Assembly (NCBI RefSeq): GCF_000497245.1
Contig: NZ_AWTC01000013.1
Span: forward strand, 167,450-231,449
Direction: 5' to 3'
From: Sporolactobacillus laevolacticus DSM 442
GTDB taxonomy: Bacteria; Bacillota; Bacilli; Bacillales; Sporolactobacillaceae
Length of the DNA stretch: 64,000 nt
Part shown: one piece after another, positions 53,435-62,147 of the stretch
Layout of the letters: each line of letters opens with the position of its first letter
How positions within the stretch are numbered: the first letter of the stretch is position 1
Notes under the pieces: model-generated
What the model was told of the DNA's origin: nothing
The model's database searches: none
What the model saw: the letters and a program-made list of their open reading frames with translations, nothing else
Position numbers and translations under genes: made by a program

Positions 53435-54595
53435 TTATAGAGCTTCCATCATTTGTGTAAAGATTGTCGGCCAATCTTTTGATCGCGCCAGAGCTTTCCT
53501 CCGTCCAACAGCGGTTTGATTGTCGTTACCATGTTCCATCTGCTCAAAAACACGAATGAGCTGCTCTGGATCCCCACTATCGAGACATGTGTATACAGAC
53601 GCTTCCTCATATTTTTTGGTGGACGGCAGATGAACACCAACCACCGATATGCCCGCCGCAAGAAATTCAAACAATTTCAATGGAAACACCGCGTCGTTAT
53701 AAGGAGAGGATTTATAGGGCATCATTCCGATCGTAATCAAACGCATGTACTGAGGTACCTCTTTAGGCGAGACGCCTCCAACCCATTTCACATTATTGCG
53801 TTCAAGCAGACGAGCGAATGTCGGATCGCCATTTGTTCCATCCGGACCAACCAGTAAAATTTGCCAATCAGGCTTTTTACGTGCAACGGCATCAATGAGT
53901 GAAAAATCCAATTTAGGCTTAATGCCGCCGATGTAGCCAAGCACGGTTTTTCCGGCATAATCTGAAAAATCGGCTGGTATGTGCTCATTTGTAGCGAATA
54001 GGTCATAATCAACCCCATTTTCAAAAGTGAGCACACGGTTTCGCTTCTCGGCAGGCAGTTTTAAGTCCGTCTGAAGATGTAGGAAGTCCGAGGTGCAGAA
54101 AATCTGATCGGCTCGGTTAACGATGTGCTTCTCAGCATTTAAGATGAGCTGTCTGCGCGTTTTTCCGGCAAGTGACATCCTGCCGCTGATCGGAGCTGCC
54201 CAAAGATCGCTGCAGTCATAAATCACTTTATCCCAATGAAACATCTCACTCAGAACGGGAAAACCTGGGAAAGTATACCACAGATAGAAATGATACTGAC
54301 CGGAAAGCGGTTGTATTCGGCGAACAAACGACTCTAGCTTCTGTTTGTGAAGGAGCTGCACATAGCGTCCAAACCGAAACCATTTCTGTGGGAGTAAATC
54401 TTTTATTGCCCACTGCTCAATAGTTCCGGACGTACCCACCCTCGTGTCAGATGCCTGACTTGGCGAGGGACATACCCAGAATACCTGATGTGTTTCTGGT
54501 TGCGACGCCAGAAAATCCGCAAGCCGGTGACGGCGGTAACGCAGCCCATCTTGCTTCCACATGCCCGCACCAACCACAACATGTATATTTTCCAA
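53435..54595 (-). CDS. tuaH: Glycosyltransferase, TuaH-like
   Basis: 386 residues of the GT4-like (GT-B) fold: ENIHVVVGAGMWKQDGLRYRRHRLADFLASQP at the N-terminus, YLWYTFPGFPVLSEMF and VIYDCSDLWAAPISGRMS in the middle, TFENGVDYDLF and a C-terminal nucleotide-sugar region VGPDGTNGDP...MPYKSSPYNDAVFPLKLFEFLAAG. The sequence resembles TuaH of the teichuronic acid operon as I recall it. TTG at 54595, after AAGGAAG, matches where family members start; the frame runs on to 54637 into tuaG. Last gene of the nine-gene operon. Confidence 0.8.
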   Translation of the reverse strand: MENIHVVVGAGMWKQDGLRYRRHRLADFLASQPETHQVFWVCPSPSQASDTRVGTSGTIEQWAIKDLLPQKWFRFGRYVQLLHKQKLESFVRRIQPLSGQYHFYLWYTFPGFPVLSEMFHWDKVIYDCSDLWAAPISGRMSLAGKTRRQLILNAEKHIVNRADQIFCTSDFLHLQTDLKLPAEKRNRVLTFENGVDYDLFATNEHIPADFSDYAGKTVLGYIGGIKPKLDFSLIDAVARKKPDWQILLVGPDGTNGDPTFARLLERNNVKWVGGVSPKEVPQYMRLITIGMMPYKSSPYNDAVFPLKLFEFLAAGISVVGVHLPSTKKYEEASVYTCLDSGDPEQLIRVFEQMEHGNDNQTAVGRRKALARSKDWPTIFTQMMEAL

Positions 54596-54633
54596 GGTCT
54601 TCCTTCCCTTCGATAGAGCACTAAGGCACTCAT

Positions 54634-55404
54634 TCAAATACTGATAAATCGTTTGATGACTGCATTTGCGGCGTAATTACAGAAATACCAGCAGGACAGC
54701 CAGAGTGGAAGTCGTTCCACCCGTCGGTAGACAAACCACGTTTTTTTAGCCGCTTTCCACTTATTTCCGGACAGAGATGCCTTGCCGCTAATCCGGTATT
54801 CCGCCAAAGTTTCATCTAACCCATATGCCACTGTCCCTTTTTTGAGCAGAGACAACCATGTGGCCAGATCTTGCCGTGCGCGCAGATCCGGCATATGAAA
54901 AGAACCTGTCTTTTCTCTGTCAATCATTACCGTTAGGCAGCCGACAATTGTGTTCTTCAGCATACGCTTGTAGGTTACTCGTGCCGGCGCCGAGATCACT
55001 TTATTTAAAAGATTTCCACCTGCGCTCATCAGCTCATATCCCGTAAACGTAAATTCATATTGATGCATCTCCATAAAGCGAAGCTGTTCATCCAATTTTT
55101 TTGGTTTCCAACAATCGTCGCTGTCGAGAAATGCAACGTAGCGGCCTTGTGCAAGATCCAGGGCTGTATTTCGTGCCACTGCCGCTCCGTGATTGCCCTC
55201 CAGAAAAATAGGACGTATACGCTTATCTGCCGCTGCAGCTTCACGAAGCAATCGACGAGTTTGATCTGTTGATCCATCATCAACAATAATCATTTCCCAA
55301 TGAGGATAAGTTTGGTTACGTACAGATTCGATCGTTTGTTCAATTGTTTTCTCCGAACAATATGTCGGTGTAATAATTGAAACCAGCGTATGTTCTATGG
55401 CCAT
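54634..55404 (-). CDS. tuaG: GT2 glycosyltransferase, TuaG-like
   Basis: 256 residues. GT-A fold: VSIITPTYCSEKTIEQTIESVRNQTYPHWEMIIVDDGSTDQTRRLL, then NHGAAVARNTALDLAQGRYVAFLDSDDCW (DxD) and MIDREKTGSF...DLRARQDLATWLSLLKKG. The C-terminus has an amphipathic membrane-proximal helix. AGGAGG 8 nt before the ATG at 55404. Followed directly by tuaH. Confidence 0.85.
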   Translation of the reverse strand: MAIEHTLVSIITPTYCSEKTIEQTIESVRNQTYPHWEMIIVDDGSTDQTRRLLREAAAADKRIRPIFLEGNHGAAVARNTALDLAQGRYVAFLDSDDCWKPKKLDEQLRFMEMHQYEFTFTGYELMSAGGNLLNKVISAPARVTYKRMLKNTIVGCLTVMIDREKTGSFHMPDLRARQDLATWLSLLKKGTVAYGLDETLAEYRISGKASLSGNKWKAAKKTWFVYRRVERLPLWLSCWYFCNYAANAVIKRFISI

Positions 55405-55416
55405 GTTCTCCACCTC

Positions 55417-56100
55417 CTACGCTTCTTCCTTATTGCGTACAAACTCCGGCAGCGATGCCGCAACCAGAATAATTGTGATTCCAACCATAAAGCCCAGTAT
55501 TGCTCTTTTCTTGGAAGAAAAAGGCACAGTTCTTGATCCGGTTCCCGGTACCGCAGCCTCTAGCAACTGGGCCGGTTGTAATTTGAATTTCTCAGATTCA
55601 AGCTTGTAGAGCAGCCGCACGCGATCCACAGCATCACTCTGTGACGTCTTTACCTTTTTCAGGTCACCAATTGCTTGATCGATCATTTTTGATTTTTGAT
55701 TGAACTGTTTCCGATCATTCGTGAGAAAAGCATTTGCAATTAAATTAACGCGTCTCGCAGTTTCATCAGCTGTCTTGCCGCTAGAGCTGATCTGAATCAG
55801 ATGATTCGGCAAAGAACTGATGTTCAGCTGACTCGTCAAGTTTTGCTTATTTTCCTGCCATAAATCCGGCAGTGACTTCTGATAAAAAGGAGCATTGGAA
55901 AGAAGAATAATCACCTGTTCTGGAGTGTTGTACTCTGTATTTCCATAACTCCCCAATTGAATGGTCGCCTGCGCCGTATAATTTGATGGCATTTTGCCTA
56001 ATGGGACAACACATCCGGCGATTCCAAGCAGAATAGGCAACGCGAGGACAATCCAAATATGTGTCTTCAATCTTGTTGCCACTCGATTAAAAGCATTCAT
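55417..56100 (-). CDS. tuaF: Wzz/TuaF-like chain-length or export protein
   Basis: 227 residues with membrane segments near both termini (IWIVLALPILLGIAGCVVPLG and AILGFMVGITIILVAASLPEF) around an extracytoplasmic coiled region, the polysaccharide co-polymerase layout. VVPLGKMPSNYTAQATIQLGSYG and FYQKSLPDLWQENKQNLTSQL resemble TuaF of B. subtilis. ATG at 56100, after GAGAGG, 5 nt after the tuaE-like stop. No kinase domain. Confidence 0.82.
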   Translation of the reverse strand: MNAFNRVATRLKTHIWIVLALPILLGIAGCVVPLGKMPSNYTAQATIQLGSYGNTEYNTPEQVIILLSNAPFYQKSLPDLWQENKQNLTSQLNISSLPNHLIQISSSGKTADETARRVNLIANAFLTNDRKQFNQKSKMIDQAIGDLKKVKTSQSDAVDRVRLLYKLESEKFKLQPAQLLEAAVPGTGSRTVPFSSKKRAILGFMVGITIILVAASLPEFVRNKEEA

Positions 56101-56105
56101 CGATT

Positions 56106-57599
56106 TTACGCCTCTCCCGACTGTATAGGTTGTTGTTGAGATTGACTGAGCACAGAGACCGTGCAAATGACAAATCCCAAAAATACCCAGTGAAAATACA
56201 AATTGCTAATAGAACTAGGACTGATGCTCGACACCAAGAATGCAATTTGAGCAGTCATGCATGTTTCCAGAAGCAGCTTTGCTTTTCTACCCATTTGTTT
56301 TGCATATATTTTGTATAACGAGAAAAAAATCGTCAGATACATTGCTAGATAACCGGCACCAATCAGAAATCCAAAATTTCCGGTTAGTTCAGCCAGCCAA
56401 TTGTGAATTTCGAAAATATGGTTCGTATTCAAGATGGGTTGATGCTCAAGATAGACAGGTAGATTGCCCGCGCCAACACCTATGCCGAACGTTTCCGTCA
56501 AATAATGCCAGCCGCTTTGAAGCAGATGGACACGCACCGTATTGGAGCTGGGATTTTCGTTCACTGAATATGCCGTGTATGGTACAACTAAATCATGCAA
56601 CTTCACAAACAGCTTGCCTGAGATAACGAGAAGGCCTCCGACAGTCAGACACAGGCTGAATAGCAATGTACCTTTTTTGTACTTTGCAGGAAGCAACAGA
56701 AACAAATAAAGAATTCCCCCTGCTGCCACGCCAAGCAAGCTTGCACGAGACTCAGTTAAATAAATGAGCCAAACTGAAGCAGTCGCGAATACAAGACAGG
56801 TTGCCCTAGCAATAGGCTTTTTGAAATGCCTGGCTGCTGCCAAATAAAAAAAGAATGAGATCGCAAGCATTGTCGCGAAATCATTTTGATTCGTGAACAC
56901 AGCGGTTGGATACGCTTGTTTATAGTTCGGCCCGCCATACAAAGTCGATGTCGGCAATTGAATATGCCCAAAATGGTTGAGCATGCCAATGGCAATAAGC
57001 AATCCGCTCATCAACAACCAAATCATGTGAAAGGCAATTAAGTGATCGACACGCGTAAACGTGAACACGGCCAGAAAAATAAAAAGAAGACCAATGCCAA
57101 GCAGAAAAAGATATTTAATGCCTTCGATAACCGACCAGGACCATAGCAAAGATACAGCGCCGTAGGCCATCCAAAACATGAGAAAATAGATTATCCCTTT
57201 CACCGGCATTGTCTTCCACTCTTTATAGAAACCGCCGATCTTCACAGAATGAGCCAAAAACACGACAAGACAGGTGATTAAGAGCAATCGGTATATAAAT
57301 AGAGTGAAAAATCCTACAGAAAGACTAAGCAAAACCTGATTCAAGAAAGTGGACGCGATCAATACGTACATCATGCTTGAGAGCAGGTCAGCGCTTGTCG
57401 CACGTTCCTTGAAATACAGTGCAGAAAATACAGTCAGCCATGTCCATAACAACAGTGCGACCACTTGCAGCCAAACTGTTCCGATCCAGTAAACCCCGAT
57501 GAGACCCGCCGTCAGGAGGCTAATGATTAACGCTGTTTCAAGAACGATCCGATGTTTTTCTATAGGACTCTCGCCTACAAATAATGAGGTTTCGGCCAT
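56106..57599 (-). CDS. tuaE: O-antigen ligase/polymerase-like membrane protein, TuaE-like
   Basis: 497 residues with about 12 hydrophobic segments. The O-antigen ligase/Wzy block is AYPTAVFTNQNDFATMLAISF followed by LTESRASLLGVAAGGIL, and the large external loop contains GVGAGNLPVYLEHQPILNTNHIFEIHNWLAELTGNFG, with the conserved His. It would polymerise the repeat unit outside the membrane. ATG at 57599 (GGAGG 6 nt upstream) is preferred over an upstream frame extension. It follows the epimerase with 14 nt between. Confidence 0.85.
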   Translation of the reverse strand: MAETSLFVGESPIEKHRIVLETALIISLLTAGLIGVYWIGTVWLQVVALLLWTWLTVFSALYFKERATSADLLSSMMYVLIASTFLNQVLLSLSVGFFTLFIYRLLLITCLVVFLAHSVKIGGFYKEWKTMPVKGIIYFLMFWMAYGAVSLLWSWSVIEGIKYLFLLGIGLLFIFLAVFTFTRVDHLIAFHMIWLLMSGLLIAIGMLNHFGHIQLPTSTLYGGPNYKQAYPTAVFTNQNDFATMLAISFFFYLAAARHFKKPIARATCLVFATASVWLIYLTESRASLLGVAAGGILYLFLLLPAKYKKGTLLFSLCLTVGGLLVISGKLFVKLHDLVVPYTAYSVNENPSSNTVRVHLLQSGWHYLTETFGIGVGAGNLPVYLEHQPILNTNHIFEIHNWLAELTGNFGFLIGAGYLAMYLTIFFSLYKIYAKQMGRKAKLLLETCMTAQIAFLVSSISPSSISNLYFHWVFLGFVICTVSVLSQSQQQPIQSGEA

Positions 57600-57613
57600 C
57601 CCATGCCTCCACA

Positions 57614-58558
57614 TTAACGCGCTTGCACCGCTGCACGTTTTTTGCGTCTAATTGAACGGATCGTCATACGAAGACCATCAGATAAAGAGACAGTAGGTTC
57701 CCAATGCAGCAATTCTTTAGCCAATTGATTTGAGAGCACACTGTGTCTGATGTCTCCCTCGCGTTTTGGACCATAATAGACATCAAGTTCAGAGCCGGAC
57801 ACATCTTTCATTAATTGAAAAAGATCTTTGATGCTGATTGCAGTCTGTGATGAAATATTCACGCACAGGCTCTCCTTCACATTGATGGCAGCTACAGCTG
57901 CTGCTGCAACATCTTTAACGAAAATGAAGTCCCTCGTCTGGTCACCATCACCATAGATCATCGGCGGTGTTCCTTTTTGAATACGGTCTGAGAAGATCGA
58001 AACGACTCCTCCTTCTCCTTCCGCATCCTGCCTTGGTCCATAGACATTGCTGAAGCGAAGAATGCTGTATGGAAGCTGGTAAAATTTCTCGAACATCTGC
58101 AAATAATGCTCAACGGTTAGTTTCGTCAAGCCATAGGGTGATTCCGGTTTCGTCGGGTGCTTCGTGGTCACAGGAATTTCAATAGGATTTCCATAAACGG
58201 CAGCCGAAGAGGCGAACACGATTTTCTTCACTTCGGCAAGCCTTGCAGCATTCATAATGTTCAATGAACCTGTAACATTGGTCCGCTCATCAAAAAGCGG
58301 ATCCGCAACGGACTGAGAAACGCTGATTTGCGCTGCTAAATGAATAATGTAATCAGGCTGAATGGACTGAATCACATTAATGACGGCAGGATCAGCAATA
58401 TCGCAAATATATAAGTCAACGGGCAGTCCCGCTATATTTTCATGATGCCCAGTTGAAAAATTGTCGATAACAGCAACCGCATAGTTTTTCCGGAGTAATG
58501 CTTCAACAACGTGAGAGCCAATAAATCCAGCTCCTCCTGTAACCAGCACTTTTTCCAT
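57614..58558 (-). CDS. NAD-dependent UDP-sugar 4-epimerase (GalE/WbpP-like)
   Basis: 314 residues, extended SDR. VTGGAGFIGSHVVEALL (GxxGxxG), DNFSTGHHENI, catalytic ASSAAVYGNP and YGLTKLTVEHY (Tyr-x-x-x-Lys), with NVYGPRQD and YGDGDQTRDFIFVKDV. It probably makes UDP-GalNAc or UDP-galactose for the polymer. The B. subtilis tua operon has no epimerase at this place, so this is an addition. Start ATG with AGGAGG upstream. Confidence 0.9.
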   Translation of the reverse strand: MEKVLVTGGAGFIGSHVVEALLRKNYAVAVIDNFSTGHHENIAGLPVDLYICDIADPAVINVIQSIQPDYIIHLAAQISVSQSVADPLFDERTNVTGSLNIMNAARLAEVKKIVFASSAAVYGNPIEIPVTTKHPTKPESPYGLTKLTVEHYLQMFEKFYQLPYSILRFSNVYGPRQDAEGEGGVVSIFSDRIQKGTPPMIYGDGDQTRDFIFVKDVAAAAVAAINVKESLCVNISSQTAISIKDLFQLMKDVSGSELDVYYGPKREGDIRHSVLSNQLAKELLHWEPTVSLSDGLRMTIRSIRRKKRAAVQAR

Positions 58559-58594
58559 GAAAATTCCTCCTGATTTCGTATTCCATAATGCGAT

Positions 58595-59254
58595 TTATCG
58601 TGCACCTTCGCCGGTCAAGAGCACTTTGATGGTACGCAGCAAAATTTTCAGTTCCAGCATCGGCGATAAATTGCGTACATAGACAAGGTCAAAAACAAGT
58701 TTCTCTTTTGGTGATAAATCATAACCTCCGCTGACTTGAGCAAGTCCCGTCAGACCCGGTTTCACGAGCAAACGATTTTTAAAGCCTGGAATCTCGCGAT
58801 CAAATTCCTCCGTGAACATCGGCCGCTCAGGTCTCGGTCCGATCATCGACATATCTCCTTTAAGAACAGAGATAAGTTGAGGAAGTTCATCGATTCTCGT
58901 TTTTCGAATAAAGCGGCCGACTCGGGTTACACGCGGATCGTGTGCCTCTGCCCACTTTGCGCCTCCGCGTTCAGCATCCTTGCGCATCGAGCGGAGCTTG
59001 ACCAGCCGAAACGTTTTTCCGTTTTTGCCGACACGTTCCTGAACATAAAATGGCGATCCAGGAGTCTCTAGCACAATAAGGAGTGAAAAAACAAGGATGA
59101 TCGGCGCGGCAAGCACCACTCCAACAGATGCGCATAGAATATCAAAGACCCTTTTGATCCAGAGATAGGTTTCGATACCCTCGGGAAGGGCCATCTTTGA
59201 CGGCTTCACCAACGTATAACCGCTATAAACCTCTATTTCTTTTTCCGCCTTCAC
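58595..59254 (-). CDS. tuaA: Undecaprenyl-phosphate sugar phosphotransferase, TuaA-like
   Basis: 219 residues: one membrane (re-entrant) segment, KRVFDILCASVGVVLAAPIILVF, then the bacterial sugar transferase domain with YVQERVGKNGKTFRLVKLRSM, KTRIDELPQLISVLKGDMSMIGPRPERP and LVKPGLTGLAQVSGGYD. It starts polymer synthesis by placing the first sugar phosphate on undecaprenyl phosphate. GTG at 59254 is 8 nt after GAGAGG; a second GTG at 59263 overlaps the SD. Confidence 0.9.
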   Translation of the reverse strand: MKAEKEIEVYSGYTLVKPSKMALPEGIETYLWIKRVFDILCASVGVVLAAPIILVFSLLIVLETPGSPFYVQERVGKNGKTFRLVKLRSMRKDAERGGAKWAEAHDPRVTRVGRFIRKTRIDELPQLISVLKGDMSMIGPRPERPMFTEEFDREIPGFKNRLLVKPGLTGLAQVSGGYDLSPKEKLVFDLVYVRNLSPMLELKILLRTIKVLLTGEGAR

Positions 59255-59415
59255 ATGAAACACCTCTCTAGTTCATCTGCTGCTTGCTCTGCTGAACTTG
59301 TTTCAATTATAGAGAACGTTTATGTAGGGAATGTGGTGTTTTATTAAAGGTTGTGTAAACAATGTGTCGAGCGCTTTACAAATCCCCTCTATTCAGATCA
59401 TCGATAACTGAAGTT

Positions 59416-60846
59416 TTAAGAGAAAAGTGTGGACGAGCCCTCTTCCGAATGTTTCGTTCGGATCCATTTTCGATAAACAGTACTAAGCGATCGCGCTTGA
59501 ATAAGAATCACTACTAAAAGCATGCCCAAATTTGCCAAAACCATCAATGGAAAATGGAAAACATTAATAATTCCCGCAAACAGAAGGATCAGCATCACTA
59601 GGTAATGCTTTTTCAGGGAAAATCCTTGCCAATTTTTTGCGGAGAAATAGCTTCTGCTCCAAAAGAACAAGACATAGGAAATGCCTGTTGCGAGGCCTGC
59701 GCCGATCACACCGAAGCGCGGGACCATCAGAATATTAATGACCAGACATGGCAGCAGTGCGCACAAGCTGACCCAGATATTCAGATAACTTTTACGAGAG
59801 AAAACGATGCCTAGGGTTGTTGTTTCACTGACCGTATAAAGGACAGGCTGCAGGCAGAGCAAGCCAAGCAGACCTGCTGCGGGCACATACTCAGGTGAAA
59901 GAAGATACATTACTTGATTTTTAAATAGGAGCACGCCAAAATAGAGGACCGACATGACAAGGAGGACACCTTCGCTGACCACTTTGAAATTTCTGATCGG
60001 CTGTTTCTCGCTGTACCACCGATAGGCGGTCGGCACCCAAAAACTAGTGAAGCTTGTTTGGACAACAGCTAAAACAGCCGCAATTTTCAAGGCAGCCGTA
60101 AACATGCCGATATCGTAGAAACTGCCCCATGATCTGAGCGCAAGACGGCCGGCAGAATTCAGCAGCGTGGAGGCAGAAGCAGCAACCACAAGCGGCAGTC
60201 CGAAGACCAGCATCCGCTTTAGAAGCGCTTTGTCAAAACGAAAGGTACGAAAAACGAAATAGCGGCGATGCCGAATGATTAAATAAGCGTCGCCAATGAT
60301 CTGACCAATAGCTGCCGAATATACCACAGCCAAAAAGTCTCTTCGAATCATCAGGACAAAAATCAGTGTCGCAGCTAGAATGACTAACTTAATAAAAATG
60401 GTAAACATGGAGTAAGCCAGCGCTTTCTCCTCCATACGAATGGACAGCAGAATAAACCGTTCAAACGTGACAAAAATGAGCAAAATTCCAAGCAGGATGG
60501 ATGCAACATATTGGTCGCTTTCACCAAATAAGAAATGGGACGTTGCCCCAAGATTCAGCATGATCAAGATCAGCAAGAGGATGGAAAATGCTAAGGGAAG
60601 AAGCAAGGCATGAAGAAAAAGCGAAGCTCGGTCTTTCACTTCATTGAATTCCCGGGTATAGGCCTGGTCAATGCCTAGATACTGAAAAGTGGACAGCATC
60701 GTCAATACGAGTGCAAACATACTTGCCTTGCCATATTCCCCCGGTGAAACAAAATGTGTCGTCACTGGGATCGTAATAAACGCAATGATCGCACCACCTG
60801 CCGGGCCAATTGAAAAAGCAAGTAACCGTTGAATAAATGCCTTCAT
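59416..60846 (-). CDS. Wzx-type polysaccharide flippase
   Basis: 476 residues with 12-14 hydrophobic segments (MATE/MOP superfamily, polysaccharide biosynthesis protein). SIGPAGGAIIAFITIPVTTHFVSPGEYG is the characteristic N-terminal block, and GLPLVVAASASTLLNSAGRLALRSW lies mid-protein. It would flip the lipid-linked repeat unit and corresponds to TuaB in function. Its ATG overlaps the end of the GT4 gene by 4 bp. Confidence 0.9.
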   Translation of the reverse strand: MKAFIQRLLAFSIGPAGGAIIAFITIPVTTHFVSPGEYGKASMFALVLTMLSTFQYLGIDQAYTREFNEVKDRASLFLHALLLPLAFSILLLILIMLNLGATSHFLFGESDQYVASILLGILLIFVTFERFILLSIRMEEKALAYSMFTIFIKLVILAATLIFVLMIRRDFLAVVYSAAIGQIIGDAYLIIRHRRYFVFRTFRFDKALLKRMLVFGLPLVVAASASTLLNSAGRLALRSWGSFYDIGMFTAALKIAAVLAVVQTSFTSFWVPTAYRWYSEKQPIRNFKVVSEGVLLVMSVLYFGVLLFKNQVMYLLSPEYVPAAGLLGLLCLQPVLYTVSETTTLGIVFSRKSYLNIWVSLCALLPCLVINILMVPRFGVIGAGLATGISYVLFFWSRSYFSAKNWQGFSLKKHYLVMLILLFAGIINVFHFPLMVLANLGMLLVVILIQARSLSTVYRKWIRTKHSEEGSSTLFS

Positions 60847-62078
60847 TTTTTCCCCTTTTCTTCAAATAGCTGAATCAATTGCTTATTCAACTTCTGAATG
60901 TTGAATGCTTCTCGGATTGTCCGTCGTGCATTTTGGGTCATCATTCGCCACTTCTCAGGAGACAGAATCGCCTGTTCCAATGTATCTGCTAGTACTACGG
61001 CATCCTTTTCTCCAACAAGATAACCATTCTGTTGATCCTGGATGAGTTCCGGAATCCCGCTATGGTAGGTCGAGACCACAAGCTTCTGCATCGCCATCGC
61101 TTCCATTAATTGGACGGGAATGCCTTCCATATCACCATCGACAGCAGTGACACTTGGTGCGAGCACAATCTGTGCATCTTTCATGAGCTCGATCCACTCA
61201 TCCTGTGTTTTCCATCCAAGCAATTGGACATGACGAGTGAGTTTGTTTTTCTCGATCATGCCTTGAAGCCTGTCCTTTAGCGGACCATCCCCAGCGATGA
61301 GGTAATTCAGCGAATAACCCTTCTTTATTAATTTTCCAACGGCTTCAATGCCGTATTCCAATCCCTTTTTCTCAACAAGCCTGGCGGCTGATACAATTTT
61401 GATTGGTTTGCCTGGTTCGGATGGATGGCTGTCGAAACGAAGGAGATCAATGCCCATGTGATGCACGCAAATTCTTGCCGGATCCGCACCTAACTCCATG
61501 CAACGCCTTTGCCAACACTCACTGATTGGCAAAATGACAGCGGATGAACGAAACAGGCTTTTGTAGGCGCCTGCCCCTTTTTGCTTCACATAACGAAGCA
61601 TGTCATAACCATGAAAGGCAGTAAACAATTCCCCTTTGAGTAATCCAATATCGATACATTTTTGCGCCAGAATGCCATTTGGCCCAAAATGCGCCATAAT
61701 AATGGCCCGGTCAGACAAATCAACTTTATTTAGCTTTTGAATCAGCAAAATTAGGTTTGGATTCCGCAACAAATCGCGAAACGGTACATTGCCCTTATAG
61801 TTTTTATTAAAAAGTCGAGCAGTCGTGTGTGCACAAAGCGCACGGGCAAAAGACAGCCCCTTGCGTAGGCGGCTGTCTGCCTGCTCCGAATTGCCATAAT
61901 AAATGACATGATCGAGCAATTCATAATTGCGGACATCCGGATGGATTTTCTCTCCCGTGCCGCTTTTTTTGGCTAGAATCGTTACCTCATGCCCGGCGTC
62001 AATCATGCCGGTGATCTGATTCAAAATAAATGTTTGCGAAAGCTTCGGAAACTCTCCGACAAAAAAAAGAATATTCAT
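60843..62078 (-). CDS. GT4 glycosyltransferase (WcaL/AmsK-like)
   Basis: 411 residues, GT-B fold. N-terminus FFVGEFPKLSQTFILNQITGMIDAGHEVTI; C-terminal GT4 region has VSAARLVEKKGLEYGIEAV, IAGDGPLKDRLQGMI, LGWKTQDEWIELM and the E-x7-E stretch GDMEGIPVQLMEAMAM. The FPKLSQTF opening is that of colanic-acid type WcaL enzymes rather than TuaC, although it occupies the place of tuaC. Adds one sugar of the repeat unit. Confidence 0.9.
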   Translation of the reverse strand: MNILFFVGEFPKLSQTFILNQITGMIDAGHEVTILAKKSGTGEKIHPDVRNYELLDHVIYYGNSEQADSRLRKGLSFARALCAHTTARLFNKNYKGNVPFRDLLRNPNLILLIQKLNKVDLSDRAIIMAHFGPNGILAQKCIDIGLLKGELFTAFHGYDMLRYVKQKGAGAYKSLFRSSAVILPISECWQRRCMELGADPARICVHHMGIDLLRFDSHPSEPGKPIKIVSAARLVEKKGLEYGIEAVGKLIKKGYSLNYLIAGDGPLKDRLQGMIEKNKLTRHVQLLGWKTQDEWIELMKDAQIVLAPSVTAVDGDMEGIPVQLMEAMAMQKLVVSTYHSGIPELIQDQQNGYLVGEKDAVVLADTLEQAILSPEKWRMMTQNARRTIREAFNIQKLNKQLIQLFEEKGKK

Positions 62079-62147
62079 AGATTTTCTCCATCATTTGTAA
62101 CATTAGGGACACGAGTTCCGCAGATGCGGTAGCATCGACGTTGCTAA